Source: Pelagibacterium lentulum (GTDB lineage: Bacteria > Pseudomonadota > Alphaproteobacteria > Rhizobiales > Devosiaceae). Taken from it: DNA of 64,000 nucleotides. The notes beneath the pieces are model-generated. The model had not been told where the DNA came from and did not search any database. It saw only the letters and a program-made list of their open reading frames with translations. The stretch covers positions 160,474 through 224,473 of the forward strand of contig NZ_RZMW01000043.1 of assembly GCF_003992625.1 (NCBI RefSeq). Reading direction: 5' to 3'. Below, in pieces: positions 7,827-17,431 of the stretch; positions within the stretch are counted from its first letter, which is position 1, and the number at the start of each line of letters is the position of its first letter. A program made the position numbers and the translations under genes.

Positions 7827-8309
7827 TCATGGCCGAACGGCAACCACCTCAATTTCCACGAGCCAGCCGGCATTTGCCAGCCCGGCCACTTCAAACACCG
7901 AGCGAGTAGGCAGGTTGGGTTGCTCTTCGGTGCCAAAGAACTCGACATAGCCCTCCATAAAGCCGGCAAAATCCATCGTGCCGCTTTCATCGGCCACCAG
8001 ATAGACCTGCATTTTTACGACGTCGCCCATGGTGAGATCGAGATCTTCGAGCGTTGCTCCAATTCGATCGAGAACGGAAATCGTCTGCTCGCGCGTGTTG
8101 CCATAGGCCGCCAGAGTGCCCGGCTCGGCATCCTGATTGATGACACCGGGCACGGCGCCACTGAGATAGACGAGGGTCGCGTCTGCCGGGATTTCAACAG
8201 CCCGCAAAATAGGGAAGGTCGAACCCGGATTATGGTGACGGATAACCTCCGCGTTGGCCGCCCCAATGCTGGCGAGCGACAGCGCCGCCCCCACAACAAG
8301 TGTCTTCAT
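7827..8309 (-). CDS. Exported RidA/YjgF family enamine/imine deaminase
   Basis: This 160-residue protein carries a Sec signal peptide (about residues 1-20, ending ANA) ahead of a complete Rid domain. The C-terminal signature LPTRSVFEVAGL followed by VEIEVVAV retains the Arg and Glu that RidA enzymes use to bind and hydrolyse 2-aminoacrylate-like imines. Most RidA proteins are cytosolic, so export is unusual. It is the last gene of an operon with an exported amine oxidase and cytochrome c. I infer that it clears imine products of the oxidase in the periplasm. Confidence 0.88.
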   Translation of the reverse strand: MKTLVVGAALSLASIGAANAEVIRHHNPGSTFPILRAVEIPADATLVYLSGAVPGVINQDAEPGTLAAYGNTREQTISVLDRIGATLEDLDLTMGDVVKMQVYLVADESGTMDFAGFMEGYVEFFGTEEQPNLPTRSVFEVAGLANAGWLVEIEVVAVRP

Positions 8310-8343
8310 TCTTAATACCTTTCTTCGGTTGGATTAAATCCGC

Positions 8344-8365
8344 AGCCGCGACGCCAGTCGCGGCT
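8344..8365 (-). other. Perfect stem-loop between cytochrome c and ridA genes
   Basis: A 9-bp perfect inverted repeat (AGCCGCGAC / GTCGCGGCT) with a four-base loop lies in the 84-base gap between two genes of one operon. No T-run follows on the minus strand, so it is more likely an mRNA processing or stabilising element than a terminator. Confidence 0.55.
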
Positions 8366-8393
8366 GAAAATCACACTCCTCCCAAAGTCAATT

Positions 8394-8807
8394 TTATCGG
8401 GTGATTTCGACCATCTCCGCTGTCACCGGATCCGGATAGTCATTGCCGAAGCTGGTGCGGATATACTCGATCACAGCGGCGATTTGCTCATCGCTGAGAA
8501 TGCCGCCAAGCGGCGGCATGGCCGCCTGTCCGTGGATCGTGAGGTAGATCGCATATTCGGGGAATTCGAGATTGGGATTCTCCGCAAGTGCGGGATAAGC
8601 GCCAGCCCCTACGGCGCCTTCGCCGTTAGACATGTGACATGCCGCACAAACTGCCCCATAAATGCCTGCCCCGGTTTGCTGGGTCAGAACCGAGCTGCTT
8701 GCAAAGAACTCATCGTATTCGACAATCTCGCGTTCGGCACTTTCCTGTGTCACGGCGAATGGCGTGATAGCGGCGACAGCGGCAGCGGCAATCAGAAAAC
8801 GTTTCAT
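8394..8807 (-). CDS. Exported monoheme cytochrome c
   Basis: I chose the ATG at 8807, preceded by GAGGAG, giving 137 residues. A signal peptide (about residues 1-20) is followed by one class I cytochrome c domain with the heme motif CAACH (about residues 53-57) and a downstream Met in AAMPPLGG as the likely sixth ligand. The gene starts 11 bases after the amine oxidase stop codon, so the two are cotranscribed. The likely role is electron acceptor for that oxidase, passing electrons toward the respiratory chain. Confidence 0.9.
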   Translation of the reverse strand: MKRFLIAAAAVAAITPFAVTQESAEREIVEYDEFFASSSVLTQQTGAGIYGAVCAACHMSNGEGAVGAGAYPALAENPNLEFPEYAIYLTIHGQAAMPPLGGILSDEQIAAVIEYIRTSFGNDYPDPVTAEMVEITR

Positions 8808-8818
8808 AGCGCGTCTCC

Positions 8819-10405
8819 TCAATTATTGGTTGCAACGTCATGGAGACGTGTAATCGCATCGAGAGAGGACAATATCGCCCCTTCCATCCAGGCTGGCAGG
8901 TAACTCAGGTGCTCCCCTGCCATTACCACCCGTCTGTCCATTGCGACGGCATCCTGATACTGGGCCTCCTTGTCCTGCCACAACCCATAGCAGCCAAGCA
9001 CCCACGGCACCCGATGCCAGGCAACCGAAACCCCGGTTTTGAATTCCTCATTATATTGGGGGTGGATTTGTGCTCCGTATTCCAAAGCCTTTGCAACCCG
9101 CTCCTCATGCGGCAGCGAACTGAACTGATAGGACGTCGCCCCCCAGCTATACGCGCCGAGCAAGACACCGGGCTTTTTCTGGAAATAGTCGTTGGAAGGA
9201 TAAGAGATCATCGAGATCGGCAGATCGGTATAGGTGATCCCGCCAAAGATGTGCTCGTCTTCTTCCCAGAAGCGTCGGTTGAATTCGAGCCCAACCTTGA
9301 CGGAACTCGCATAGTGCATCGTGGAGATGACACTTGAGAGCGACGAGCTGAAATTGTGCTCGATCTGGCCCAGGATCGAGAACGGAATGGTGCAGACGCA
9401 ATAATCGGCGGTTGCCGTGCCCGAAGCGCCACCATTTTCCCCATCCTCGAAAGTGACGGTGACGCCATCGTCATCCTGCAGGATGGAGGTTACTTTCTTG
9501 TTGTAGCGTATCAACCCGTTCAGATTTTCTTCCATCGCCCGGGCAATCATGTCCATCCCGCCGCGTGGCTGGAACATGGGCATGGAGGTATTAAGCGATT
9601 CCGCCGAGGCCAGGGAACGCCAGAGGCCCGACTCAAGAACCGTGGACAAGTCCATGGGGTCATTGGGGATCGGAGCGCCATCGACACCGCCGCCCGGATA
9701 GCGCTCATAACCACGCCGCGCGCTTGCCGAACCCGACGCGACATATTCATTGTCCGAATTCAGCGCGCCGAAGCTTCGCAGGGAGGTCAGCAAACGTTCC
9801 TTGTCCTCGTCGGTCATCACCTCATCAAGCGCACCCTGGTCTGTCACTTTGGACAGCAATTCAGCGATATGCCCCCGGTAATCGGTGTTGATCTCACGAT
9901 AGCGGATCGGACGGCCATCGAAGGCCGAGGCCGAATGCAAATAGGCATTGTTGTTGATCTGGATGAACGGCTCAAGTTCCACCGCAAGCCGCGCGCAATA
10001 ATCGAGCACCCCATAGTGGTTGTAGGGAATGCGCCAAGGGCCGGGGTTGAAATAGTTGCCCTCTGCAAAATCGATCTGCTGTACGGCGCCGCCCAACTCT
10101 TCGTAGGTGTCGCCGCTGCGCAACGTCCAGCAGCGGCCACCGGCCTTCTCGCGATATTCGAGAACCTCGACCTCGTACCCAACGTCACGCAATTCCATTG
10201 CAGCGACCATACCGGCAAGACCGGCTCCCAGAATCAGGACCTTGGTGCCCTCGGGAGCCTGGCCGAGTTGAATAGGACCGTTATAGGATGATGCTTTGGC
10301 GACTCCCATCATTGCCATCGCCTGGTACATCAGCGCTGCCCCGCCAACAGCCCCAACCATAGAGAGAAACTCTCTGCGAGTGGGTTGCGCTTGCTCCTGG
10401 TCCAT
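8819..10405 (-). CDS. Tat-exported flavin amine oxidase/dehydrogenase
   Basis: I chose the ATG at 10405, which has GGAGG upstream; the protein is 528 residues. A twin-arginine signal (TRREFLSM, about residues 9-16) precedes a hydrophobic stretch, so the folded FAD protein is probably sent to the periplasm. The FAD-binding motif GAGLAGMVAAMEL and the GGRCWTL stretch place it in the flavin monoamine oxidase / L-amino-acid oxidase superfamily. Linked cytochrome c and RidA genes resemble the known arrangement where NicA2-type enzymes donate electrons to a cytochrome rather than to oxygen. The amine substrate cannot be told from sequence. Confidence 0.9.
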   Translation of the reverse strand: MDQEQAQPTRREFLSMVGAVGGAALMYQAMAMMGVAKASSYNGPIQLGQAPEGTKVLILGAGLAGMVAAMELRDVGYEVEVLEYREKAGGRCWTLRSGDTYEELGGAVQQIDFAEGNYFNPGPWRIPYNHYGVLDYCARLAVELEPFIQINNNAYLHSASAFDGRPIRYREINTDYRGHIAELLSKVTDQGALDEVMTDEDKERLLTSLRSFGALNSDNEYVASGSASARRGYERYPGGGVDGAPIPNDPMDLSTVLESGLWRSLASAESLNTSMPMFQPRGGMDMIARAMEENLNGLIRYNKKVTSILQDDDGVTVTFEDGENGGASGTATADYCVCTIPFSILGQIEHNFSSSLSSVISTMHYASSVKVGLEFNRRFWEEDEHIFGGITYTDLPISMISYPSNDYFQKKPGVLLGAYSWGATSYQFSSLPHEERVAKALEYGAQIHPQYNEEFKTGVSVAWHRVPWVLGCYGLWQDKEAQYQDAVAMDRRVVMAGEHLSYLPAWMEGAILSSLDAITRLHDVATNN

Positions 10406-10564
10406 TATTTCCTCCAATGAACGATATGTATGCAAGCTTGAATAATGCCTTCTACAGAGGCGAAATCAAGTGGCCGAAAGAAATTTATTCTAACTTGTGA
10501 GCAGTAATGAGATTAAGAAAACTAGCTAGGGCCATATTAAAGCACATCAATTCCTCCGAATAGC

Positions 10565-12373
10565 CTAGCCTTCAAGCTCCTCGCGTAACATTTCAAGCTC
10601 CAGCCATTGATCCTCGCAGCGCATCAGTTCGTCCTGCGCTTCTACGAAATCCGCAGTCGCTTGCTCGAACGCCTTGGGGTCGCGGTTATAAAAACTCGGA
10701 TCGTCCAGCCTTTCCTGAAGTTTGGCCATCTTTGCCCGTAGCCCGTCCATGGTCTTGGGCAGGGTGTCGAGCGCATGTTTTTCCTTAAAGCTCAGCTTGC
10801 GCTTGGGCTGCACTGACGGGCTGACAGGTTTCTGCCTGGACTTCGGTTCGCCCTTCGGCTTTTCAACCCGGCGTGCGACAACCCCTTCGCCGCGCTGGGC
10901 AACCATATCGCTATAGCCGCCTGCATACTCGTTCCAGGTGCCATCACCTTCCGCCACGATGATCGAGGTCGCGACCTTATCGAGAAAATCGCGATCGTGA
11001 CTGACGACGATCACAGTGCCCTGATAATCGGCAACCATTTCCTGCAATAGATCGAGCGTCTCAAGGTCGAGGTCGTTTGTCGGCTCATCGAGCACCAGCA
11101 CATTGGAGGGCAGAGACAGCGCGCGGGCTAATGTCACCCGGTTGCGCTCACCCCCAGACAGCTTGCCAACCGCCGTCCGGGCCTGTTCGGGCGTAAACAG
11201 GAACTCCTTCATATAGCCAATGACGTGCTTGCTCTCGCCGTTGATCGTAAGCGTGTCCGACCCGCCCCCGGTCAGAACATCCTTAAGCGTCATGTCAGGA
11301 TCAAGCGAAGCACGCTTCTGGTCGAGAACTGCCAGTTCGAGACGCGTTCCAAGCCGCACCGTACCGCTATCGGGTTCAAGCGCGCCGGTCAGCATGCGGA
11401 TCAAAGTCGTCTTGCCCGCACCGTTGGGACCGACGATACCAAGGCGCGCGCCCCGCATAATTCGGGTCGAGAAGGCGTCGACGATCTTGCGGCCGTCGTA
11501 GGTCTTGGAAATTGCCTCGGCTTCAACGACCATGGCGCCGGAACTTTTGCCCTCGGCGACAGTCATCTTCACATTGCCCTGCGGCCCGCGATACTCACGC
11601 ACCTGCTGGCGCAGATTGCTCAAGAGGTCCATGCGACGCACGTTACGCTTGCGGCGGGCGGTGACGCCATAGCGCACCCAGTGTTCCTCGGCCACGATTT
11701 TGCGTGCCAGCTTGTGTTGTTCTTTTTCTTCCTGCTCTAGAAAATCGTCCCGCCAGGCTTCAAACCCTGCAAAACCATGATCGATGCGGCGCGTCTCGCC
11801 CCTGTCGATCCAGATGGTTGCGCGCGTCAGGTCCGCAAGAAAGCGCCGGTCGTGGCTGATCAAAACAAGTGCCGAACGCAATGACTTCAACTCGGTTTCG
11901 AGCCACTCGATAACGGGAAGATCCAGATGGTTGGTCGGTTCGTCCAGAAGCAGAATGTCGGGCTCTGGCGCCAGAACCCTCGCAAGCGCCGCACGGCGCG
12001 CCTCCCCACCGGAAAGCGCCTTGGGATTCTCGTCGCCGCGAAGTCCGAGTTGCTCAAGCAGATACTGCGCCCGGTAAGGATTGTCTGCCCCTTCCAGCCC
12101 GTCCTCGACATAGGCAAGCGTCGTATCAAAGCCCGAAAGATCGGGCTCTTGAGGAAGGTAGCGCACAGTTGCACCGGGCTGAAGGAAGCGCTCCCCACCA
12201 TCGGGCTCGACAAGACCTGCAGCAATCTTCAGCAGGGTCGATTTTCCCGATCCGTTCCGGCCAACCAATGCAATCTTGTCGCCCGGCGCCACGGCCAGAT
12301 CGGCACTGTCGAGCAATTGGGTGCTGCCAAGCACAAGACGGATCGATTGCAGGGCGAGAAGCGGTGCGGCCAT
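10565..12373 (-). CDS. uup: ABC-F family ATPase (Uup type)
   Basis: This 602-residue soluble protein has two ABC domains. Walker A motifs are GRNGSGKST (about residues 37-45) and GPNGAGKTT (about 319-327); signatures are LSGGEARRA and LSGGERNRV; both have LDEPTN. There are no membrane segments. The C-terminal extension (about 525-602) is charged and coiled-coil-like, as in Uup. ABC-F proteins act on ribosomes; Uup is linked to ribosome function and suppression of transposon excision. The gene stands alone on the minus strand. Confidence 0.92.
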   Translation of the reverse strand: MAAPLLALQSIRLVLGSTQLLDSADLAVAPGDKIALVGRNGSGKSTLLKIAAGLVEPDGGERFLQPGATVRYLPQEPDLSGFDTTLAYVEDGLEGADNPYRAQYLLEQLGLRGDENPKALSGGEARRAALARVLAPEPDILLLDEPTNHLDLPVIEWLETELKSLRSALVLISHDRRFLADLTRATIWIDRGETRRIDHGFAGFEAWRDDFLEQEEKEQHKLARKIVAEEHWVRYGVTARRKRNVRRMDLLSNLRQQVREYRGPQGNVKMTVAEGKSSGAMVVEAEAISKTYDGRKIVDAFSTRIMRGARLGIVGPNGAGKTTLIRMLTGALEPDSGTVRLGTRLELAVLDQKRASLDPDMTLKDVLTGGGSDTLTINGESKHVIGYMKEFLFTPEQARTAVGKLSGGERNRVTLARALSLPSNVLVLDEPTNDLDLETLDLLQEMVADYQGTVIVVSHDRDFLDKVATSIIVAEGDGTWNEYAGGYSDMVAQRGEGVVARRVEKPKGEPKSRQKPVSPSVQPKRKLSFKEKHALDTLPKTMDGLRAKMAKLQERLDDPSFYNRDPKAFEQATADFVEAQDELMRCEDQWLELEMLREELEG

Positions 12374-12432
12374 AAATATCTTTCAGGATATGCGGTATCA
12401 ATATCAGCCGGACAGATGGCGGCAATCACGGA

Positions 12433-13191
12433 CTATTGCAAGCCCTCAACCGCTTCCGGTGTCATTTGGGCAGCCTGCCGTTCAGGTCGGCCTTCCGGTC
12501 GCACGGAAATCTTCGCCCAGATTGGAAGATGGTCCGACCCTCTTTTAGCCAGATCGGAACGATGCACCCCACAGTCATGCACTTCTATGTCGGTCGTCGT
12601 AATGATTCTGTCGAAAGCAAGAACCGGACGCGACGAATGAAAGCTCGGCCCAGGCGCGATGATGTTGTGGTCTTTTGCGAAATGCGCAAGGCAGCCGCCT
12701 TCGGTCGTCCATTGGTTGAGATCGCCCATCATCACAGTAGGCAAGGCTTCATCGAGCACATCCAACTGGTTGAGAACCGACTTGGCCTGCCGGCGGCGCC
12801 AGAGATCGACAAGCCCCAGATGCAGGCCAATAACCCGGACTTTTAGTTCGCCGACCTTGAGATCCGCGAGGACGGCCCCGCGAGGCTCAAGGGCAGGCAG
12901 CGTGAGAGTGGACTGATTGAGAACCTCAATGCCGCGTCGCACCAATATCGTGTTGCCATGCCAGCCAAGGCTTTGCTTTCTGACACCGAACCGGATGGCC
13001 GCGTAGTCGGTTGTGTCTTCTATCAGGTCGGGGCTGAGCGAGGTGGTGCGGCTTCCAAAGCGCCTGTCGACCTCCTGCAAGGCAACAATGTCGGCGTCGA
13101 TTTCTCTCAAAATGTCGAGAATGCGTTTGGGGTCGCGGCGCCAGTCCGTGCCGACACTTTTGCGAATATTGTATGAGGCAACACTTATCAT
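12433..13191 (-). CDS. Endonuclease/exonuclease/phosphatase family protein
   Basis: This 252-residue protein starts SVASYNIRKSVG and contains DADIVALQEVD (catalytic Glu, about residue 40), LGLVDLWRRRQ, MGDLNQWT and SDHLPIWAKI. These are the metal- and phosphate-binding motifs of the EEP fold. No signal peptide is visible, so a cytoplasmic phosphodiesterase or nuclease is likely. Substrate cannot be assigned. It is followed after 59 bases by the ABC-F gene on the same strand. Confidence 0.88.
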   Translation of the reverse strand: MISVASYNIRKSVGTDWRRDPKRILDILREIDADIVALQEVDRRFGSRTTSLSPDLIEDTTDYAAIRFGVRKQSLGWHGNTILVRRGIEVLNQSTLTLPALEPRGAVLADLKVGELKVRVIGLHLGLVDLWRRRQAKSVLNQLDVLDEALPTVMMGDLNQWTTEGGCLAHFAKDHNIIAPGPSFHSSRPVLAFDRIITTTDIEVHDCGVHRSDLAKRGSDHLPIWAKISVRPEGRPERQAAQMTPEAVEGLQ

Positions 13192-13466
13192 GGCACCAAA
13201 TGTGTCAGATCATGATGACAGGTCAATGTGCCTTCGATCAAACCTGCTGGAACGAAGGCAAAATAGTATCTGCTGTGTCACCAGCGCCCCACATTGCCAG
13301 GTTCCCCTTCATGTTCGGAAACCGTCCCATACCAAACAGCGGCGCCGCCGGACATACAGGCGACGCCGCCACGGTTAGTCCAGGCACTTGCTGCATCGGG
13401 GGGACGCTGCCTTTGACTGGCGTCAGAGGCATACCGTTGCAACGTCTAAACAAGCCCAGACCACCG

Positions 13467-14489
13467 TTACCGTGAGATCGTGCGGTTCCACATATCGACC
13501 CAATCGGATCGGTTTGCCTCAATGACCGTTGGATCGAACCGCAGCAAACCTGACGCGGCGCCTGCGCCGTAAGCGACGTCGGCGGCAACCGCGTCAGGCA
13601 GTTCCACTGTCATATTGGTGGGCGAATAGCGCAACTCGTGAGCAAAACACTCCTGCGCCTCCTTTGAAATCGACATATCGATGAACTGAAGCGCCAGGTC
13701 TTTGTTATCACGACCTACCACGAGGCTTGCCGTAATGAAGCTGGCTGGCGCACCCTCGGCAGCCTGCGCGAAATTCGCGGGCAACCCGCTGCTACGCAAT
13801 GTGAAAGCATAATCGGACGCATAGGGCGCAAGCCAGGCATCGCCCTCCGCAAAGGCCCGCTGCAACTCCGGCGACGTCGAGACCACCACGGCCCCTCCAT
13901 CGAGCAACTCAGCAACCGCGTCGAGCCCAGGCTCGATATTGCCCAGATCACCACCATTGATCTGGTTGATCATAAGAAAACCAAGCATCCCATAGGCATT
14001 GGAAATATCTGTCAGAACCAGATGACGACCATAAATGGGATCGAGCACATCGACCCAGCTCTGAGGTGCCTGCGGTGTTTTCTCGACATTATAGACCAGG
14101 CCAATAGCTGCAATCGAATAGGCCGGCCCTTCCCCACCTTCAAGATTGGATCTTGCGATGTCATAAAGATCGCCTGCGTTGACCAGGCTTGCCTCGTCGA
14201 TCGGCAGCAGCAGCCCTTCCTGCGCCGCAACAATTTCCTGCCCACCGGAAAAATGCACAACATCGAACTCCGGCGCATCCCGCTGCGCGCGAAGGCGCGC
14301 CAAGGCATCGGCGGAATAGGCTGTCACGATTTCGACAGTTGAGCCCGTCGCGTCTTCAAATGGCGCAATTACGCATTTCCGATGCGCATCTTCATAAGCC
14401 CCGCCGAACGAGTTGATCGTCAGGCTTTGGCCAAATACCGTACTCACCATTAGCGCCGATGCACTGGCGAGTACCAGTGCGCTATACAT
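13467..14489 (-). CDS. Extracellular solute-binding protein, PotD/spermidine type (orphan)
   Basis: I chose the ATG at 14489 because it directly precedes a clear signal peptide (YSALVLASASALMVSTVFGQ) and has AAGGAA upstream, giving 340 residues. The mature protein has the family 1 solute-binding layout (NSFGGAYEDAHRK near the N-terminus, VHFSGGQEIVAAQEGLL, KEAQECFAHELRYSPTN near the C-terminus), as in polyamine or putrescine binding proteins. No permease or ATPase gene accompanies it, so it is an orphan or works with a transporter elsewhere. The ligand is uncertain. Confidence 0.88.
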   Translation of the reverse strand: MYSALVLASASALMVSTVFGQSLTINSFGGAYEDAHRKCVIAPFEDATGSTVEIVTAYSADALARLRAQRDAPEFDVVHFSGGQEIVAAQEGLLLPIDEASLVNAGDLYDIARSNLEGGEGPAYSIAAIGLVYNVEKTPQAPQSWVDVLDPIYGRHLVLTDISNAYGMLGFLMINQINGGDLGNIEPGLDAVAELLDGGAVVVSTSPELQRAFAEGDAWLAPYASDYAFTLRSSGLPANFAQAAEGAPASFITASLVVGRDNKDLALQFIDMSISKEAQECFAHELRYSPTNMTVELPDAVAADVAYGAGAASGLLRFDPTVIEANRSDWVDMWNRTISR

Positions 14490-14743
14490 TGTCACGGCAA
14501 TTCCTTTTGTCCAGCCATGCGAAATGCTGCGGCTAGGCCCACCGCCAAAACTTCGGAAAATCTGCTCTAAATTGCACCAAACCAAGCAGTCAACAGCCAT
14601 TCATCCAACGGCTATTGTAAAGCAAAAGTGTCCCGCTACGTAGCGCTCATTTCAAGTGGAAACGGCACAACGACAAAATGTTACCAATAGATGCTGTTCC
14701 ATAACGGAAAAGGTCGCGCCGCCGCCATGCAGAAGCGCTTCTA

Positions 14744-15676
14744 TCAGTCGTAAAACGCTTCAACGATCGTACGACGGCCCAGCATCATCGCGTCGGCGAC
14801 ATGACGAAGCGGGGACGCATCGACAAGCGACGTACCGCTTTCCAGAAGTTCGGCAAAATGCGCATAAATTCCTGCGTATTCGCGATCCGGTTCAGCAATT
14901 TTCTCGACGCCGTCGATCGCCATTCTGCTGCCACCCATCGATAGCGCGATTTCCCCCTCACGGGTTGAAACCACAATGTCCCAGGTCTGTGGTCCGGTCT
15001 GGCGCCAATCAAAATCGGCTTTGACCGGCGTACCACGGGCATCGGTGAAATCCACCTGCGCTGCAATAGGCGTCTGGCAATTCTCCGGGAATTCCAGATT
15101 TGCCCGCGTTACATGAATTGGGTCTGGAAGGATCGCGGTGAGGATTGAAAGCCCGTTGATCGCAGGATCGAAAACGCCAAGGCCGCCCGGCTCCCATATC
15201 CATGCCTGCCCCGGATGCCATCGGCGAACATCTTCGCGCCAGACGATCTCCACCTTCTCGATGGTCTTGTCCTTTAACCAGGCTTTGGCTGGCTCAACCG
15301 CCGCCGCATAACGCGAATGCCAGGTGGCAAAGAGCACCACGCCCTTTTTCTCGGCCAATGCAATCAGCGTATCGATTTCCGCGAGTGTGGACCCAGGCGG
15401 CTTTTCCAGCAGCACGTGCTTGCCCGCATTAATAGCCGCTGCCGCCATATCGAAACGCACCTGCGGAGGCGTACACAGGGCGACGCAGCCAATATCCGGA
15501 CGGTTGGCGAACAACGCTTCGAGCGTATCGAAATTGTCGACGCCCTCAGCGGTCGCATTGCGGCTCACTGCCGCCGCAAAATCAAATGCCGGTTCGCCTG
15601 CGATCGAAGGTACATGCTGGTCACGGGCGATTTTTCCGAAGCCAACAATCGCGATTTTGTGCTTAGTGTCGTTCAT
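14744..15676 (-). CDS. Gfo/Idh/MocA aldose 1-dehydrogenase (D-galactose / L-arabinose type)
   Basis: The start at 15676 overlaps the dehydratase stop by one base (TGATG), giving 310 residues. The N-terminal Rossmann motif IAIVGFGKIARDQHV (about residues 8-22) and the EKPPG motif (catalytic Lys, about residue 95) are typical of Gfo/Idh/MocA enzymes. Length and sequence resemble galactose 1-dehydrogenase and L-arabinose 1-dehydrogenase of Rhizobium and Azospirillum. Its coupling to an arabinonate dehydratase and the ChvE importer indicates the first oxidation of L-arabinose and/or D-galactose to the lactone. No lactonase is present nearby. Confidence 0.88.
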   Translation of the reverse strand: MNDTKHKIAIVGFGKIARDQHVPSIAGEPAFDFAAAVSRNATAEGVDNFDTLEALFANRPDIGCVALCTPPQVRFDMAAAAINAGKHVLLEKPPGSTLAEIDTLIALAEKKGVVLFATWHSRYAAAVEPAKAWLKDKTIEKVEIVWREDVRRWHPGQAWIWEPGGLGVFDPAINGLSILTAILPDPIHVTRANLEFPENCQTPIAAQVDFTDARGTPVKADFDWRQTGPQTWDIVVSTREGEIALSMGGSRMAIDGVEKIAEPDREYAGIYAHFAELLESGTSLVDASPLRHVADAMMLGRRTIVEAFYD

Positions 15677-17418
15677 CAGTGCGAATCCTTTGGCACGGCC
15701 TTGCCTCGGGAACCTTTCAGAAAATCGAAATCGGCGCCAGTATCGGCGCCCTGAACGTGATCGAGAAACAGCCGCGCGTAACCGCTTTGCGGCTGGCCTG
15801 CCAAGGGCTTCCATTCAGCCAGACGCGCTGCGATTTCGGCATCCGAAACGTCCAGGTGCAGTCGCCGGTTGGCGACATCGACCTCGATCATGTCGCCATT
15901 GCGCACAATAGCCAGAGGGCCGCCCACCGCCGCTTCCGGCGAAGTATGCAGGATCACTGTGCCGTAAGCCGTGCCGGACATACGCGCATCTGAAATACGG
16001 ATCATGTCCTTGATCCCCTTGCGAAGCACCTTGGGCGGCAAGCCCATATTGCCCACCTCGGCCATACCGGGATACCCCTTGGGGCCGCAGTTCTTCATCA
16101 CCATGATGCAGGTCTCGTCAATGTCGAGCTTCTCGTCATTGATCTTGGCCTTGTAGTCGTCGATATCCTCAAACACGACCGCACGGCCGCGATGCTGCAT
16201 CAGGTGAGGGCTAGCCGCCGATGGCTTGAGCACGGCGCCATTGGGCGCCAGATTGCCTTTGAGCACAGCTATGCCGCCATTTGGCGTCAGGGCGTTTTCG
16301 ACAGGCCGAATGACCTCCTCGTTCCAGTTGCGGACATTGGAGACTTCTTCGGCCATCGTCTTGCCCGAAACGGTCAAGGCATCGCCATGCAGCTTGCCCC
16401 CGTCGAGCAGTGACTTGAGCACCACCGGCAGACCACCGGCATAGAAAAACTCTTCCATCAGGAACCGGCCCGAGGGCATCAGGTCAACGATGGTCGGAAT
16501 TTCACGCCCCAGCTTGTCCCAATCATCGAGCGTCAGATCGATGCCGATACGTCCGGCAATCGCGAGCAAGTGGATCACTGCATTTGTCGAGCCACCGATT
16601 GCGCCATTGGTGCGGATCGCATTTTCAAACGCCTGGCGGGTCAGAATGTCGGAGGGCTTAAGGTCATCCTTGACCATCTCGACGATCCGGCGCCCGGTAA
16701 GTTGCGCCATAACGCGGCGGCGGCTGTCGACTGCGGGGATGGCTGCATTGCCCGAAAGCGCCATGCCGAGCGCCTCGGCCATCGAGGCCATTGTCGAGGC
16801 CGTACCCATTGTATTGCACGAACCGGGTGAGCGAGACATCGCCTGCTCGGCTTCCAGAAAGTCCTCGCGGGACATTTCGCCCGCCTTGATCGCTTCGCTC
16901 ATCTGCCAAAGCGCAGTGCCGGACCCGACCCTTTCGCCACGGAACCAACCATTGAGCATGGGGCCACCGGTAACAACAATCGCAGGGATGTCGACGCTAG
17001 ACGCCCCCATCAGCAATGCCGGGGTGGTCTTGTCACAGCCCACCATCAGCACGACGCCATCGAGCGGATTGGCGCGCAGCGCCTCTTCCACATCCATCGC
17101 TGCAAGGTTGCGATACATCATCGCCGACGGTCGCAGCGAACTTTCGCCCGTAGAGAAAACCGGGAACTCCACAGGCAGGCCACCAGCCTCGTAAATCCCG
17201 TTCTTCACCCTCTGCGCAAGATCGCGCAGATGCGCGTTGCAGGGGGTAAGCTCAGACCAGGTGTTGCAGATGCCGATGACCGGCCGGCCGTCGAACAGGT
17301 CCGCGGGCAGCCCCTGATTTTTCATCCAAGAGCGGTGATAGATATGATCGCGCGAGGTTCCGCCATACCATTCGTGCGAGCGCAAGGGCCGCGGCCATTC
17401 AGCCTTTTTGAAGGTCAT
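15676..17418 (-). CDS. L-arabinonate dehydratase, IlvD/Edd family
   Basis: This 580-residue protein matches, nearly end to end, the structurally known [2Fe-2S] L-arabinonate dehydratase of Rhizobium (shared stretches include EWYGGTSRDHIYHR, VGCDKTTPALLMGA, GSCNTMGTASTM and MKNCGPKGYPGMAEVGN). The three cluster Cys lie in CNTW, CDKTT and CNTMG. It removes water from L-arabinonate (and often D-fuconate or D-galactonate) to give 2-keto-3-deoxy sugar acids. It is translationally coupled to the aldose dehydrogenase and follows the Ggu transporter genes. The preferred sugar acid is inferred from homology. Confidence 0.93.
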   Translation of the reverse strand: MTFKKAEWPRPLRSHEWYGGTSRDHIYHRSWMKNQGLPADLFDGRPVIGICNTWSELTPCNAHLRDLAQRVKNGIYEAGGLPVEFPVFSTGESSLRPSAMMYRNLAAMDVEEALRANPLDGVVLMVGCDKTTPALLMGASSVDIPAIVVTGGPMLNGWFRGERVGSGTALWQMSEAIKAGEMSREDFLEAEQAMSRSPGSCNTMGTASTMASMAEALGMALSGNAAIPAVDSRRRVMAQLTGRRIVEMVKDDLKPSDILTRQAFENAIRTNGAIGGSTNAVIHLLAIAGRIGIDLTLDDWDKLGREIPTIVDLMPSGRFLMEEFFYAGGLPVVLKSLLDGGKLHGDALTVSGKTMAEEVSNVRNWNEEVIRPVENALTPNGGIAVLKGNLAPNGAVLKPSAASPHLMQHRGRAVVFEDIDDYKAKINDEKLDIDETCIMVMKNCGPKGYPGMAEVGNMGLPPKVLRKGIKDMIRISDARMSGTAYGTVILHTSPEAAVGGPLAIVRNGDMIEVDVANRRLHLDVSDAEIAARLAEWKPLAGQPQSGYARLFLDHVQGADTGADFDFLKGSRGKAVPKDSH

Positions 17419-17431
17419 CTAGAGTGTCCTT

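Noticed and set aside
9356..10291. A 311-codon ORF on the plus strand
   Set aside because: It lies wholly antisense to the amine oxidase gene, which has a strong family match; the plus frame has no recognisable domain.
13238..13588. A 116-codon minus-strand ORF overlapping the end of the solute-binding gene
   Set aside because: It overlaps that gene in another frame; no ribosome site or family, so I cannot support it.
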